Positions 1 through 11,429 of a stretch of DNA of 64,000 nt are shown piece by piece. Below the pieces are notes generated by a model. It searched no databases. It saw only the letters and a program-made list of their open reading frames with translations, and was not told where the DNA came from. The stretch lies in assembly GCA_019426215.1 (NCBI GenBank), contig CM033393.1, positions 21,950,591 to 22,014,590 on the forward strand. The letters are read 5' to 3'. Origin of the DNA: Buddleja alternifolia. Lineage: Eukaryota; Streptophyta; Magnoliopsida; Lamiales; Scrophulariaceae. A program made the translations under genes and the position numbers. Positions within the stretch are counted from its first letter, which is position 1. The number at the start of each line of letters is the position of its first letter.

Positions 1-351
1 ATAGCTGCCTCTAAGGCTGCTAAAGAGGCTGTTTGGCTTAGGAAGTTCATAGAAGAACTTCAAGTGGTTCCAAGCATAAAGCTCTCATTGCCACTTTATT
101 GTGACAACACCAGAGCAATAGCGTAGGCGAAGGAACCTAGGTCTCACAACAAGTCCAAACACATCGAGAGGAGATATCACATCATAAGAGAGATCGTTGC
201 ACGAGGAGAGATATCTATTTAGAAAATAGCCTCAGCCGACAATGTCACTGACCCATTGACCATGCCATTGGCACAGGCGGTGCTAGAAAAACATCTAGAA
301 ATGATGGGTATAAAATACCATATCAAATGGCATTGAGTACAAGTGGGAGAT
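1..351 (+). pseudogene. Ty1/copia pol 3' end (RNase H), copy A
   Basis: Frame 1 reads the C-terminal copia RNase H: a KEAVWLRKF stretch, then LPLYCDN, then SKHIERRYHIIREIVARGEI and a SADNVTDPL tail, which are standard landmarks of copia RNase H. In an autonomous element this domain removes the RNA template during reverse transcription. Two in-frame TAG stops (about 124-126 and 219-221) sit where relatives code Gln, so the copy is dead. The rest of the element lies left of the window. A purine-rich tract (about 340-351) precedes the LTR. The same domain recurs in copies B, C and G. Confidence 0.9.
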
Positions 352-493
352 TGTTAGTGTGTATGCCCTCAAATGCCATAAAGAGGATAGATTTATTGAG
401 CATTGATTTGTAACTAAACAATATCTTTTTGTAATATAAGGCATTATCTTGTTGTTTTCGTATAGGCATTTGTAAGATTTTAATAAACAACGT

Positions 494-1072
494 TGATGTT
501 GGTTCGATTTTCCACCAAGAAAGTTGAAGAACCAAACAAGGTCTTCGATTAATTTAATGCTCTAAAATAATAAATCTAAACACTCAAATATATGGAGAAA
601 TGAAAAAGAAATAAACTTCCTTATTGACTTTGAATATTGAAATACATAAACCCTAATATTTGGAGTAAATACACTTTTTCCTCTTACTAAAATTTTACTT
701 CTCCCAAAATTCTAACTTCACTCCAAAATTACATAAAAAACAAAAATCCCCTCCTATTTATAATGAAGTGGCCGATTTTTGGAGGATGAAGAACCCTCAA
801 TTTGTCTTCCACTTCACTTAGATATTTTAGGGATAAAAGATAAACAAAATCCCATACTTTAGGATTTAGTTGTTGGGAGAATATTGTCCCCTCTAAGAGT
901 CCATGTCCACGCAAGCCTTCTTGTAAGCATTTTGATAAGATTTCTTTTGGGTTTTTCTCCTTGCATTCTCCCGAGCATTTTCTTAGGCTTTTCACGAGCT
1001 TTTTCTTTGAAGGCCTTCTTCAATTTAATTAATTGGGTTCATTTGGAAAAATTAAAATTATGACCCATATCA
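494..1072 (-). repeat. 3' LTR of the gag-only element
   Basis: 579 bp, the same length as its partner at 4781-5359 and nearly identical on reading (scattered single-base differences such as aaccc versus agtcc near 790). It begins TGATG and ends ATCA, giving short inverted termini. In element orientation this copy follows the polypurine tract. Confidence 0.93.
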
Positions 1073-1833
1073 TAAGCCCCCATACTCTTGAGAATTTTGG
1101 AATAAAAGGCTCAAAAAGTCTCGAGAGTATAATAAATTGTCATAATTTCAAGAGGGTGAGATCCTTTTTAATACACTTACCACCTCGTTAAAAACCTTAC
1201 CCGAAAAAATCCAATGGAAAAAAACTGAGGTTAAGGGAAAAAGAGTATGAGGTGTATTAATTCCTCTTTTATGACGTCTTCCATCAAGCTATTTTCATGT
1301 TGGTAGCCTCCAATGTTGATAGTAGCAAATGTGTAGAACACGTGAAAAACGCACGTTGAGCTATCCTGGTGGCAAGCTAATAAGTGAGGTCATGGGCGAC
1401 CTCATGATGAGTTCATGGGCCATCCCATGTGGTGGAGGCCGATTTTTTTGGGGGATGGGGCAAAAAATTCTCCTCTTTCCCTTTCTTTTTCTTCCACTTG
1501 TTGCCTTGTTTGATAAAACTCTTCCCTTCCAATTCCTTGTGCAAATAGAACTTTCCTTTTCCTGCATTTTATTTTTTCTGCAAGTACTTTGTTTTTGTGC
1601 TCACTTTTCGTGACACATATGTTAGTTTTTTGTATCGTGCTCAGTTTTGGGGCACGTGCTTTCCCTTTCTTTGAATAATAATAAGAGATATTTGCTTTTT
1701 CACCTTTAGTATATGATCTTGATGGAAAATGCCAAATGCATGTGATTTTATTCACAACAAATATATGCTTTCCATGGAGAATGTATAAATGCAAATTTAT
1801 TCATAATGTATATCTGTTATGCTGCCTAGGGCT
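1073..1833. other. 3' untranslated part of the gag-only element
   Basis: No convincing gene on either strand. The short open stretches at 1329-1613 (plus) and 1402-1794 (minus) show no domain and overlap each other antisense. In element orientation it leads from the tandem arrays to the polypurine tract. Confidence 0.6.
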
Positions 1834-2230
1834 TACAAACAGCCTTTTACTAGGGCTTACGTCGCATAGGTCTTATTTGGAGAATTACCGGCTGCTTGAA
1901 GTAGTCAATGTCAGGGCTTACACTTCTTGGAGATTTACATGGAGAAGTACCAGCTACCTGATGTTGTTAATGTCATGGCTTACGCTACGTAGAGATTTAC
2001 ATGGAGAATTACCAGATGCCTGATGTTGTTAATGTCAGGGCTTATGCCACGTGGAGATTTACGTGGAGAATTACCAGCTGCCTGATGTTGTTAATGTCAG
2101 GGCTTACGCCGCGTGGAGATTTACGTGGAGAATTACCAGCTGCCTGATGTTGTTAACGTCAGGGCTTACGCCGTGTGGAGATTTATGTGGAGAATTACTA
2201 GTTTCCTGATGTTGTTAATATCAGAGCTTA
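1834..2230. repeat. Second tandem array, about 62-bp unit, about 6 copies
   Basis: A unit containing agggcttacgccgcgtggag, then atttacgtggagaattaccagctgcctg-type sequence, repeats with anchors near 1852, 1912, 1976, 2037, 2099, 2160 and 2223, so with spacing of 60-64 bp. Units towards 2037-2200 are the most alike. It belongs to the 3' untranslated part of the gag-only element and is unrelated in sequence to the array at 2285-2830. Confidence 0.88.
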
Positions 2231-2284
2231 CTGCATATTTTCAATAATAAATGCCTGATTTTTCACAGGTCTTCCTGCATAAGT

Positions 2285-2830
2285 TAAATAGTAAATACCT
2301 GGTTTTTCACAGGGCTTTCTTTTTCGAACCTGACATTTTGCTCTCGGGTTGCTAGGTCTTTCGCACACAGAACTTTTATTTTTAGAACCAGGCATTTCGC
2401 TCTCGGGTTGCCCAGCCTTTCGCACACGGGACTTTTGTTTTTAGAATCCTGCATTTCGCTCTCGGGTTGCCCGGCCTTTCGCACAAGGGACTTTTGTTTT
2501 TAGAACCTGGCATTTCGCTCTCAGGTTGCCCGACCTTTTCCACACGGGACTTTTATTTTTAGAACTCGGCATTTCGCTCTCGGGTTGCCCGGCCTTTCGC
2601 ACACGAGACTTTTATTTTTAGAACCCAGAATTTTGCTCTCGGGTTGCCCGGCCTTTCACACACGGGATTTTTTGTTTCTAGAACTCGGCATTTCACTCTT
2701 GGGTTGCCCGGCCTTTCGCACACAGGACTTTTTTTTATAACCTGACATTTTGCTCTCGGGTTGCCCGGCCTTTTGGGCACGAGAATTTTGTTTTTAGAAC
2801 CCGGCATTTTGCTCTCGGGTTGCTTCCTCC
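2285..2830 (-). repeat. Tandem array, about 60-bp unit, about 9 copies
   Basis: A unit built around ctcgggttgcccggcctttc followed by a T-rich run and agaacc-ggcatt repeats every 59-60 bp (anchors near 2342, 2402, 2461, 2520, 2579, 2639, 2698, 2755, 2814). It lies directly after gag in element orientation. Since the unit is close to 60 bp, stretches stay open on the minus strand as a repeated peptide (CERPGNPRAKC), but indels shift the frame between copies. I treat it as noncoding satellite-like sequence inside the element. Confidence 0.9.
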
Positions 2831-4273
2831 AGATTCACATACTTCTCTGCCCTTTCTAGCATGTTGTCAAAATTGACAACAGACTTTTTAACCAGGGACC
2901 TGAAGAAATCTCCGTCCTTCAAACCTTAGGCGAATGCATTAGCTAGAACCTCAGCATTCGCGGAAGGTACCTCCAAAGCAACATCATTGAATCTCTTTAT
3001 GTACCCTCTTAAGTGCTCATGAATTCCTTGGCGCATATTGAAAAGCTCAAAGAGGTCTTTTGATACCTTTTGCTACTGGCAAACTGATGTAAAAACATCA
3101 GGCTGAACTCCTCAAATGAGTGGCTTGAGCTAGGAGCTAGCTGATTGAACCACTGCTGAGCATCTTTCGTTAGGGTGGTCAAGAAGACTCGGCACTTCAC
3201 CCCATCAGTGTACTGATGAAGTAAAACACTATTCTCGAACTTTGATAAGTGCTCTGTGGGATCCGTTGATCCATCATACTCCACAATATTTGGGGTTTGA
3301 AAATTATTTGGAAGCTCTTCCTCCACGATCCGGGGCCCGAATGAAACTCCTCTAGGAGGTGGTGGGGCGTGCCCTCCAAGGTGTTGCCTCATTTCTCTCA
3401 TTTACGCCCTTAAGTCCTCGAATCTTTCCATCACCTCTGGGCGCATCATATTGTTGCCCATAAGGTTCACCGGCTATTACTTCCAGGGTGTATTACCCAT
3501 CTCACCAGGATGCTGATGACTCCATCCTTGTTGGTTTCCTCCTGAGGTCTCTTCCTGAAGACAACCACCCCTCCCGTAGGTTTGACTAGGAGGGAAAGGC
3601 ATCGTAAAGAACGTCGCCCCCCTTGAACCTTGAGCCACGGGGATAACAGGGGTGATAGCTGGACAGGGTGGAAATGGAATGCTCACCGGAACCTCTCTTC
3701 CTCCTTGTAAAGCAGAGGCCATTGCCGTAGTGAATATTCGTCCCATTGATCCACGGGAGCACGCTCGCTCCCTATTGGTGGGACACCTGATGGGATAACA
3801 TATGGTACTTGGTGAGCATGCTGCTCATCATTTCCTTCCAATTGTTGACCTTCTTCGCCTACAGACACCTGTCCATATGCTGGCGGGCTGAGTCCTCTGT
3901 TCTCATTGGCCAGTGGTGGATGAGGTGGCTGGATAGGTCCCTCCAAGTTAGGAGGAGATACGTGACCTGCTTCCTGACGACGTGTGTATACACGTGGGAT
4001 ACTGGGTGCAGCCACCTGCTGTGAGGGTAAGCTTCCTTGAGGTAATGATTGAATGAAACCCGATGCAACGGTGGTGTTCTCTGAAATGGGTAACACGGAA
4101 GCCGAAGCAGGTGCAAGATTTACTGTCAAAAACTCCCCTGGTGCAATACCGAGCTGTGTGGTGGCCACAGGAGGCGCGACCTCTTCACCTGCCACCGGGT
4201 CGGCGGCGTTCCTTCCTTGTGCCACTGCCGCCGGCTGTTGCACAGCGGCGTTTCTTCGCTCCGAACGTCTCAA
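2830..4273 (-). pseudogene. Gypsy-type gag remnant
   Basis: The minus-strand reading begins with a Pro/Ala/Gln-rich N-terminus (ATG at 4273, open to about 3683). It continues in other frames (3746-3477) and then enters a clear Retrotrans_gag capsid region at 3401-3009, with landmarks YDGSTDPTEHL, LTKDAQQWFNQL and SFEEFSLMFLHQF. A downstream part (about 3060-2830) reads LFNMRQGIHEHLRGYIKRFN and NMLERAEKYV. At least two frame changes and a TAA (about 2927, in place of a likely Gln codon) break it. The family packages element RNA into particles. No zinc knuckle or pol follows. Confidence 0.82.
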
Positions 4274-4780
4274 TCCTTAAAATCCTTCCATTTCAATGCA
4301 TCCTTATGGTGGACTTTTACTTTCTCCAATTCGTTGATTTCCTTCGGTGGTCGACATTACCACTTAATATTGGTTGAATTCGGCCTAATTAGGCAATTTT
4401 GCGCTGTTCTGGAAAGATCAGCCTATCTAAAGCTACCGGTTTTCGATTTCTATGAATCTTATATGGATAGAAATCCAAGATAAAGACCTAAAACTATGGT
4501 GAAATCGTCCTTGCCTAATTCAGAAGCATAAAGGTCCAAAAATGTTCATGAACATGCATCAGAGTTCGGTCACGGACTGTGCTGCGCAATGACAGTGCAA
4601 AAATGACACGCAAGACTATGGGTCTCGTATTTGGTCAAGGCCAGTCGGAATGACTAGATAACGAGCAGATCTACAACTTTACAGAAGGGAGCAAATTCAG
4701 ATTCAGCTTCGATTTTTCTCGAAACAGCGCTTTCAAAAACTCACATTTTCTACTCAGATTTTCCCACAGACGGCGCCACT

Positions 4781-5359
4781 TGATGTTGGTTCGATTTTAC
4801 ACCAAGAAAGTTGAAGAACCAAACAAAGTCTTTGATTGATTTAATGCACTAAAATAATAAATCTAAAACACTCAAATAAATGGAGAAATGAAGAAGAAAT
4901 AAACTTCTTTATTGATTTTGAATATTGAAATACATAAACCCTAACATTTGGAGTAAATACACTTTTTCCTCTTACTAAAATCTTACTTCTCCCAAAATTC
5001 TAACTTCACTCCAAAATTACATAAAAAACAAAAATCCCCTCCTATTTATAATGAAGTGGCCGATTTTTGGAGGATGAAGAGTCCTCAATTTGTCTTCCAC
5101 TTCACTTAGATATTTTAGGGATAAAAGATAAACAAAATCCCATATTTTAGGATTTAGTTGTTGGGAGAATATTGTCCCCTCTAAGAGTCCATGTCCACAC
5201 AAGCCTTCTTGTAAGCATTTTGATAAGATTTCTTTTGGGCTTTTCTCCTTGCATTCTCCCGAGCATTTTCTTGGACTTTTCATGAGCTTTTTCTTTGAAG
5301 GCCTTCTTCAATTTAATTAATTGGCCCATTTGGAAAAATTAAAATTATGACCCATATCA
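4781..5359 (-). repeat. 5' LTR of the gag-only element
   Basis: 579-bp partner of 494-1072. Its inner side (about 4763-4780) carries the minus-strand primer-binding site. It is followed on the right by the AACGT duplication and the resumed LTR of copy A. Confidence 0.93.
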
Positions 5360-6601
5360 AACGTAAAGTCTTTGATAATAAGGCAAACCTTCTACTTCAT
5401 ATGGGTTAGGAAGAATGGCACTAGAAGAGTTTGATCCTTATTATTTAAAACTGATTTGCAAGTCGAAGAGAGTATTGAGTGGACATCAATACTGGATAAA
5501 GACTTGTATGATATAAGTTTTGATAGAGAAAGTTCCAGTCAATCACTATGGGAATGGTAGTCGGAACTTATGTCATAGACATCTCAGTTAGATTGATATG
5601 TTCGAACACAGCTCGCATCAGTTTTGCCACATGGGTTTTCACTCACTGACAGTCAATGATAAAACTGATAAGTTGTGATAGGTACACGTGAACCTAAGAC
5701 CTGAGGAATCAAGTTGAAGATGTACTTGTGACATCAAGCTTGTTATTAGAGTAGTTAGATCCAATTCACCCGTTGGTAGGATTGACCTCAAAGTGCGGCT
5801 TGATGGGTAAGTAGCAGTCTTAAATGATTACCAAAATGAGATTTGTTCTCTCATAAGTGGATGAGCTAAATATCCTATGCAGTCATGAATGAGTAAGGTA
5901 AAAAGACTTCGGCTAAAGCATAAAGAGATACTCATGTTAGACATGAAGGTATACTCATTGACCTCGATTCATTATGAGCAAAGTATATGGTAAAGTCTTG
6001 TGAGTTTGACTAAACCATGACTCTTACTTAACTGAGATATATGAATAAAAAGTTTATACTCGTACGGTATTCACAGCGTAAAAGGTTTGAAATGATCCTA
6101 TTCATTCGTTCTCAATTGGGATACGATGTGAGCCACGTGACTGGCTAGGTGTTCCTCACATCCTTTTGGTTTCCTCCCAATTGCCTTTTGAGACGAACCT
6201 AAAGAGTCGCGCTTAAAGGAATGTCAAAAGGAAAAATTATGGAATTGACTTGAGAGAATTTTCGGTATTAGATATTGAACTTAGTTAATTAATTAATCAT
6301 TGGATGATCTTATTAATTAATTAAGTTGATATGTCAATTAATTTCTTGGAGAAAATTAATTATAGAGTTAACATGGATTTAATTAATTATTTGATTAGTT
6401 TATTTATTGGATAAATAATATTAATTAAATAAATGATTAAACAATTAAAAATTGACTAAAGCCTAAGGCTTAGAAAAGCCCAAAGTGGGCGTCCTCATCT
6501 TAGTTTATTAGGTTATTTGTTTTTCTAAAGTAGTATAAATATACCACTTAGTGAAAAATTAAAGTAAGCATCCAATATTACTTTCTTTCCAAGTCAAACT
6601 C

Positions 6602-6633
<32 letters not shown>

Positions 6634-6864
6634 AGCTGTCCCTGAGGAAGAACAAGGAGGGGAATTTTTGCTTTGATACCGGCGTGGTGATTTAGAGACA
6701 GCAACAAATTTGCTGTTCAAGAAAGAATTGCGAAAGCTGATTCAGAATTCAACACACGAGAAGAAAGGTACATGAATTCAAAACTCAATTTGAATATGCG
6801 AAATCGAGATGAACCACTTGAGATTTTATTTTTTCTTCTGCGTTTTATTGCTATAAACCCAACA

Positions 6865-8302
6865 ACGGCTAGTATTAGAGAGAGGGAGGAGGATTTTTCT
6901 TCTTTCTTTCTATAAGAGTTATGAAAGCCATACACTTGTTCTAGGTCAAAGAGTCCTTATATACAAGACAAAACAAAAGAGCCCTAGTAAATTGGGCATC
7001 ACCTTGGACACCCAATATGACCTAGTAGGCATCTGTTTGGACGTCTTCTTTAAGATCGGGAATTGTTTTGTTTTAATTAATTTCTTATTCAATTAATAAT
7101 TTATTACATCCAATAAATAAATAAATTAATTAAATAATCAAATTAATTAGATAAATTAATTCATTAATATATTTCTATAGAAAATTAATTAATAATTAAT
7201 CTTACCCTTATAATTAATTATTTCACTAATGAATAATCAATTATTTAATATATCCAATTAAATTAAACTCCTAGAAGAAAAATAGATACACTTTTTCCAT
7301 TTTTCTTTATCAATCCTTTAGCGCGACTCTTTAGGTTCATTTCGTTTGGCAATGAGAGGATACCAAAGGAAGTGGGTAACACCTAGCCAGTCACGTGGCC
7401 CACTTTGCAGCCTAAACAAAATCGAATGATTGGAACATTTCCACAACCTTTCAATCGTAAATAACGTATAAGTATAAACCCTTTGTTCGTGTACCCCAGT
7501 CAAGTGAGAGTCATGTCTATGTCAAACTCACTGGACTTGACCATATGTATTAATTATAATAATACGAGATCATTGAGATCGATTTAGTGCTTAGCACAAT
7601 CGTCTCTTTTTTCTTTGGCCAAAGACTTTGATCTCTATTTATCTAAAATTACATAGGGTACTTTCTCACTCACTTATGAGAGAACACATCCCATTTAGAT
7701 GTCAGCTAAGACTACCATTTGCCCATCAAGCCGCATTTCAAGGTCGACCCCACCAACGGGTAAATTAGGTCTAACTACTCTAATGAAATACTTGACGTCA
7801 CAAATGCATCTTCAGCATGATGTTTCAGGTCAAAGGTCCACTTACACCTATTACGCATAATCAATTCTATCATTAATAGTCACAGAGTGAAAACTCATGT
7901 GACAGAACTGATGCGAGTCGTGTTCGAGCATATCAGTACCACTGATGTGCCTACAATCTTAAGCTCTTACCATCCCATGGTTCTAGACTGGCACTCCCAA
8001 CGTCAGAGATAAGATTGTACAAGTGTTCTAAGTCTTTATTTGTCCATTAAAGACTTCATATTACTTGCGAACTTATTTTTAACAATTAAGATCGATCTCT
8101 CTAGTGCTACTCTTCCTATCCCATAGGAAATAAAGGGATCTCACTGAAAACATGGACAAAACGCTTTACACTACGTATAGATACAGATAAGATTTAAGTA
8201 AAAACTAAATAATGCCTGTATAATAATATCGAAATAAGTTAATTACAAGATAGATGCCCTATCATTTTATCCTCTATGGCATCTGAGGGCATAATCCTAA
8301 CA
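6865..8302 (-). repeat. 3' LTR of copy B, truncated
   Basis: It aligns with 14649-16105, sharing the start block acggctagtattagagagag and the end block catctgagggca-atcctaaca. The first about 315 bp of the intact LTR (14335-14648) are missing here. At 1,438 bp it is short compared with its 1,771-bp partner. Confidence 0.9.
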
Positions 8303-8313
8303 ATATCCCATTT

Positions 8314-9105
8314 TCACTCAATTCCACTCATTGTGTGGTATCTTATACCCATCCCTTCCAGGTGTCGGTCCAGAACAGCCTGAGGTAGTGGTTTGGTGAA
8401 CGGGTCCTCTATATTGTCAGCTGAGGCTATTTTCTGCACTGCTATCTCTCCTCTGCCAATGATCTCTCTGATGATGTGAAATATTCTCTCAATGTGTTTA
8501 GACTTGTTATGAGGCCTTGGTTCCTTAGCTTGCGCTATTGCTCCATTGTTATCACAATAAAGTGGCAACATGAGTTGTGAACTAGGAGCCATTTCAAGTT
8601 CTCTAAGGAACTTTCTCATCCAAACAACTTCTTTGGCTGCCTCGGAGGCTGACACATATTCAGCTTTAGTGGTGGAATCTGCGGTTGTGCTTTGCTTGGA
8701 GCTTTTCCAAGACACCGCCCTACCATTAAGCGTGAAAACAAACCCTGAAGTGGATTTACGGTCATCGAAATCAGACTGGAAATCTGAGTTACTGTAACCT
8801 TCCATCTTCAGGTCTCCTCTTCCATAGATGAGAATCATATCTATAGTTCTTTTGAGATACTTCAGGATATTCTTCACATCTATCCAATGTTCCTTTCCCG
8901 TGTTTGCCTGAAATCGACTTACCACGCTTACAACATAGGCAATGTCAGGTCTCGTGCACAACATTGCATACATCAGGCTACCAACTGCAGAAGCATAGGG
9001 TACATTACTCATCTCCTCTCTATTTTCCTCACTTTGAAGACACATAGATTTGGACAAGTGTACTTCATGCCTCATGGGAAAAAACCCTTTCTTAGAATTA
9101 TCCAT
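8314..9105 (-). pseudogene. Copia RT C-terminus and RNase H, copy B
   Basis: 263 codons open on the minus strand. The reading shows VPYASAVGSLMYAMLCTRPDIAY (RT/RNase H connection), then the RNase H landmarks YSNSDFQSDFDDRKSTSGFVF, SKQSTTADSTTKAEYVSASEAAKE, LPLYCDNNGAIAQAKEP, SKHIERIFHIIREI and SADNIEDPFTKPL. The catalytic Asp/Glu positions look present. Relative to other copia copies it is the best preserved part of copy B, but the upstream RT is in other frames, so no full polyprotein can be made. Confidence 0.88.
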
Positions 9106-10312
9106 CCTAAACCTCTTTAGGACCTTTTCTAAGTAAAGGTCTTGGGGGGAGACCTATCATTCTATTAGTTCAATCTCTATGGATATGAATTCCTAGAATG
9201 TAAGTTGCTTCTCCCAAGTCTTTCATGGAAAATGTACTTGAAAGCCATTTCTTGACTGTGGTGAGCATTCCTACGTCATTTACTATAAGTAGAATGTCAT
9301 CCACATATAGTACTAAGAACGAGATTTTGCTCCCACTAGACTTCTTGTAGACACAGGGTTCATCTTCATTCTTGATGAAGTCATATTCTTTACTACTTCA
9401 TCAAAACAGAGATTCCAGCTTTTAGATGCTTGCTTGTGACCATATATGGACCTCTCAAGTTTACATACTTTATGGATATTGGTCTCGGATACAAACCCTT
9501 TGGCTGTTCCATATAGATATCCTCTTCGAGGAATCCATTTAGGAAAGCCATTTTGATATCCATCTGCCATATCTCATAATCTAAGTATGCAGCTATGGAC
9601 AATAGTATTAAGATGGACTTAATCATGGCCACGGGCAAAAAGGTTTCTTGATAGTCAATTCCTTCCTTTTGACCATACCCTTTCGCTACGAGTCTGACTT
9701 TGAAGGTGTCAACCTTGCCATCACTACCTATCTTTCTTTTGTAGACCCACTTACATCCTATAGGTTTGATACCTTTAGGATGACCTACTAAAGTCTAGAC
9801 TTAGTTCGATTGCATAGAGTCCATCTCTTCTCGCCATCTTGAAGCATCGACATCCACCATTGCTTGATCATAGGTATAAGGATCATCTTCATGACCCTCT
9901 TGTACTACAGTGTGGAGCTGAGGCCCCCCCTATAGTAGATACCCACACCTCTCAGGTTCATGTGGTATTCTACCAGATCTATGTGGGGGTTGTGCTACTA
10001 TTGGGTCGGGCCTTGATTCTTGGACAGATGTCTCAGAGGGAGTTTCATTTTGTTCTTCTAGAACAATCTTTCTACCTTTGCCCCCTTCTAAGATGAATTC
10101 ATCTTCTAGGAAGTGGGCTCGTAGGGCCATAATGATTCTCTGATCATCATGTTGGTAAAAGAAAAATCCCATGGAATCTTCAGGATAACCAATGAAACGT
10201 CCCATGAGGGATCTTGTCTCCAATTTCTCCACTTTAGTCTTCTTGACATAAGCAGGACATCCCCAAATTTTAATATGATTAAGACTTGGTTTCCTATTAT
10301 TCCACATCTCAT
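9106..10312 (-). pseudogene. Copia integrase C-terminus and RT N-terminus, copy B, frame-broken
   Basis: The minus-strand pieces run in order: MWNNRKPSLNHIKIWGCPAYVK (10307-9930, integrase C-terminal side), then an RT entry region (YQETFLPVAMIKSILILLSIAA around 9650-9590, QMDIKMAFLNGFLEEDIYMEQP at 9570-9500), then YVDDILL at about 9310-9290. YVDD is the RT active site. Several frame changes and stops separate the pieces. Confidence 0.82.
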
Positions 10313-11323
10313 GCGGAGTTTTCAGGAATGGATTTGGAGGGACATCTGTTCAATATATAAGCAGTAGTAAGGAGCACGTGTCCCCACAACGAGATGGGTA
10401 AATCAGTGTAACTAAGCATGGAACGAACCATGTCTAACAGAGTTTGGTTCCTTCGCTCGGCTACTCCATTTAGTTGAGGGGTTGCTGGTGGTGTTAGTTG
10501 TAACATTATTCCTTTTTCTCTAAGGAATTCATCAAACTCGGCACTCATATATTTTTCTCCACGATCTGATCGCAGATTTTTATATTCTGCCCAGTTTGAT
10601 TTTCTACCAAAGCTTTGAATTCTTTAAACCTTTCAAAGGATTCAGGCTTTTGCTTCGTCAGATACACTAGACCATATCTTGAATGATCGTCTGTGAAAGT
10701 GATGAAGCAGTAGAAACCCCCATGAGCCATTTTCCCAAATGGTCCGCAAACGTCGGTGTGCACTAATCCTAAAACTTGAGTGGTTCTTTCAAAAGTCCCG
10801 GTGAGGGTGATCTAGCCATCTTGCCTAAAAGACATGATTCACATGTTGGATAGGGATCCGACCCTAGTGAGCTTAAAAGCCCATCTTTTTCCATTTTGTG
10901 GATCTTGTGCTCTCAGGCATGGCCTAGTCTTAGATGCCACTTGAGTCTTAAGTTAGCTTCTTGCCTACCACGTTTATTAGTTACAACATTCACATCAGAT
11001 GAATTACAGACATTTAAATAATACAAACCATTAACTAAAGAAGCATTGCCAACTAATTTATTTCCATAATAAATGTCGCAATTTAATTTAGAAAAACGGA
11101 ATGTATATCCAGTCTTAACTAAGATAGGAATAGAAACAATGTTCTTCAGCCCCTTGGGAAAAACTAAAACATTATCTAAAAACAATAAATGTCCAGAATT
11201 CAAATATAAAGAAGTAAATCCAATCCTAGTAGCTGTGACGCTTTCCCCGCTGCCTACTTTGATCATCACTTTTTCTCGGCCCAACTTTCTACTTCTCTGC
11301 ACATCCTGTTCCAAACAATACAC
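10309..11323 (-). pseudogene. Copia protease tail, GAG-pre-integrase and integrase core, copy B
   Basis: A protease DSGASAHV motif is readable around 11350-11325. It is followed by VGSGESVTATRIG, FLDNVLVFPKGLKNIVSI and the WHLRLGHA signature of GAG-pre-integrase (11323-10913). The integrase core follows: HTDVCGPFG (first Asp), YCFITFTDDHSRYG, RSDRGEKYMSAEF (second Asp) and NGVAERRNQT (Glu region), split into frames at 10763-10545 and 10548-10309. The D,D,E set that joins cDNA to host DNA is visible, but frameshifts separate the parts. Confidence 0.87.
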
Positions 11324-11429
11324 ATGGGCACTAGCCCCTGAGTCCAGAATTCATGAAGTAGAAAAATCGGTCATAGAACAATTAGTTTAAAAAACACATA
11401 GTTCCATACCTTTTGCGCCTTTGCCTAAT

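Larger units (their letters stand above)
494..5359 (-). mobile_element. Complete non-autonomous gag-only LTR element (TR-GAG-like)
   Basis: A 4,866-bp element bounded by two 579-bp direct repeats (494-1072 and 4781-5359), starting TGATGTTGG and ending CATATCA. It is flanked by a perfect 5-bp duplication AACGT (489-493, 5360-5364). On the minus strand the order is LTR, a TGGCGCCGTCTGTGGGAA-type primer-binding site (about 4763-4780), gag, tandem repeats, a G-rich polypurine tract (about 1073-1090) and LTR. No protease, RT, RNase H or integrase was found on either strand, so it must have depended on a Gypsy-type partner. This is the layout known as TR-GAG in plants. It sits inside the LTR of copia copy A. 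Confidence 0.92.
352..6864 (+). mobile_element. Copia copy A 3' LTR, split by a nested element
   Basis: The LTR starts TGTTAGTG just after the polypurine tract and ends ...AACCCAACA. It is interrupted at 494-5359 by another retrotransposon. The TSD copies AACGT at 489-493 and 5360-5364 show where the host LTR was cut. Without the insert it is about 1.64 kb, matching the 1.67-1.77 kb LTRs of copies B and C, with which it shares internal blocks such as the stretch around 5760-5830. The right end abuts a truncated LTR of copy B with no target duplication. A CT microsatellite lies at about 6604-6633. Confidence 0.85.

Noticed and set aside
1329..1794. Overlapping open stretches on both strands (94 and 130 codons)
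   Set aside because: They lie in the 3' untranslated part of the gag-only element, show no domain and overlap antisense; chance frames.
2285..2830. Possible CRISPR array (regular repeats of about 60 bp)
   Set aside because: No unique spacers; whole units are repeated, the host is a plant, and the array is inside a retrotransposon.
3859..4377. Several overlapping open frames on both strands
   Set aside because: Shadows of the Pro/Ala-rich gag N-terminus; GC-rich sequence opens extra frames.
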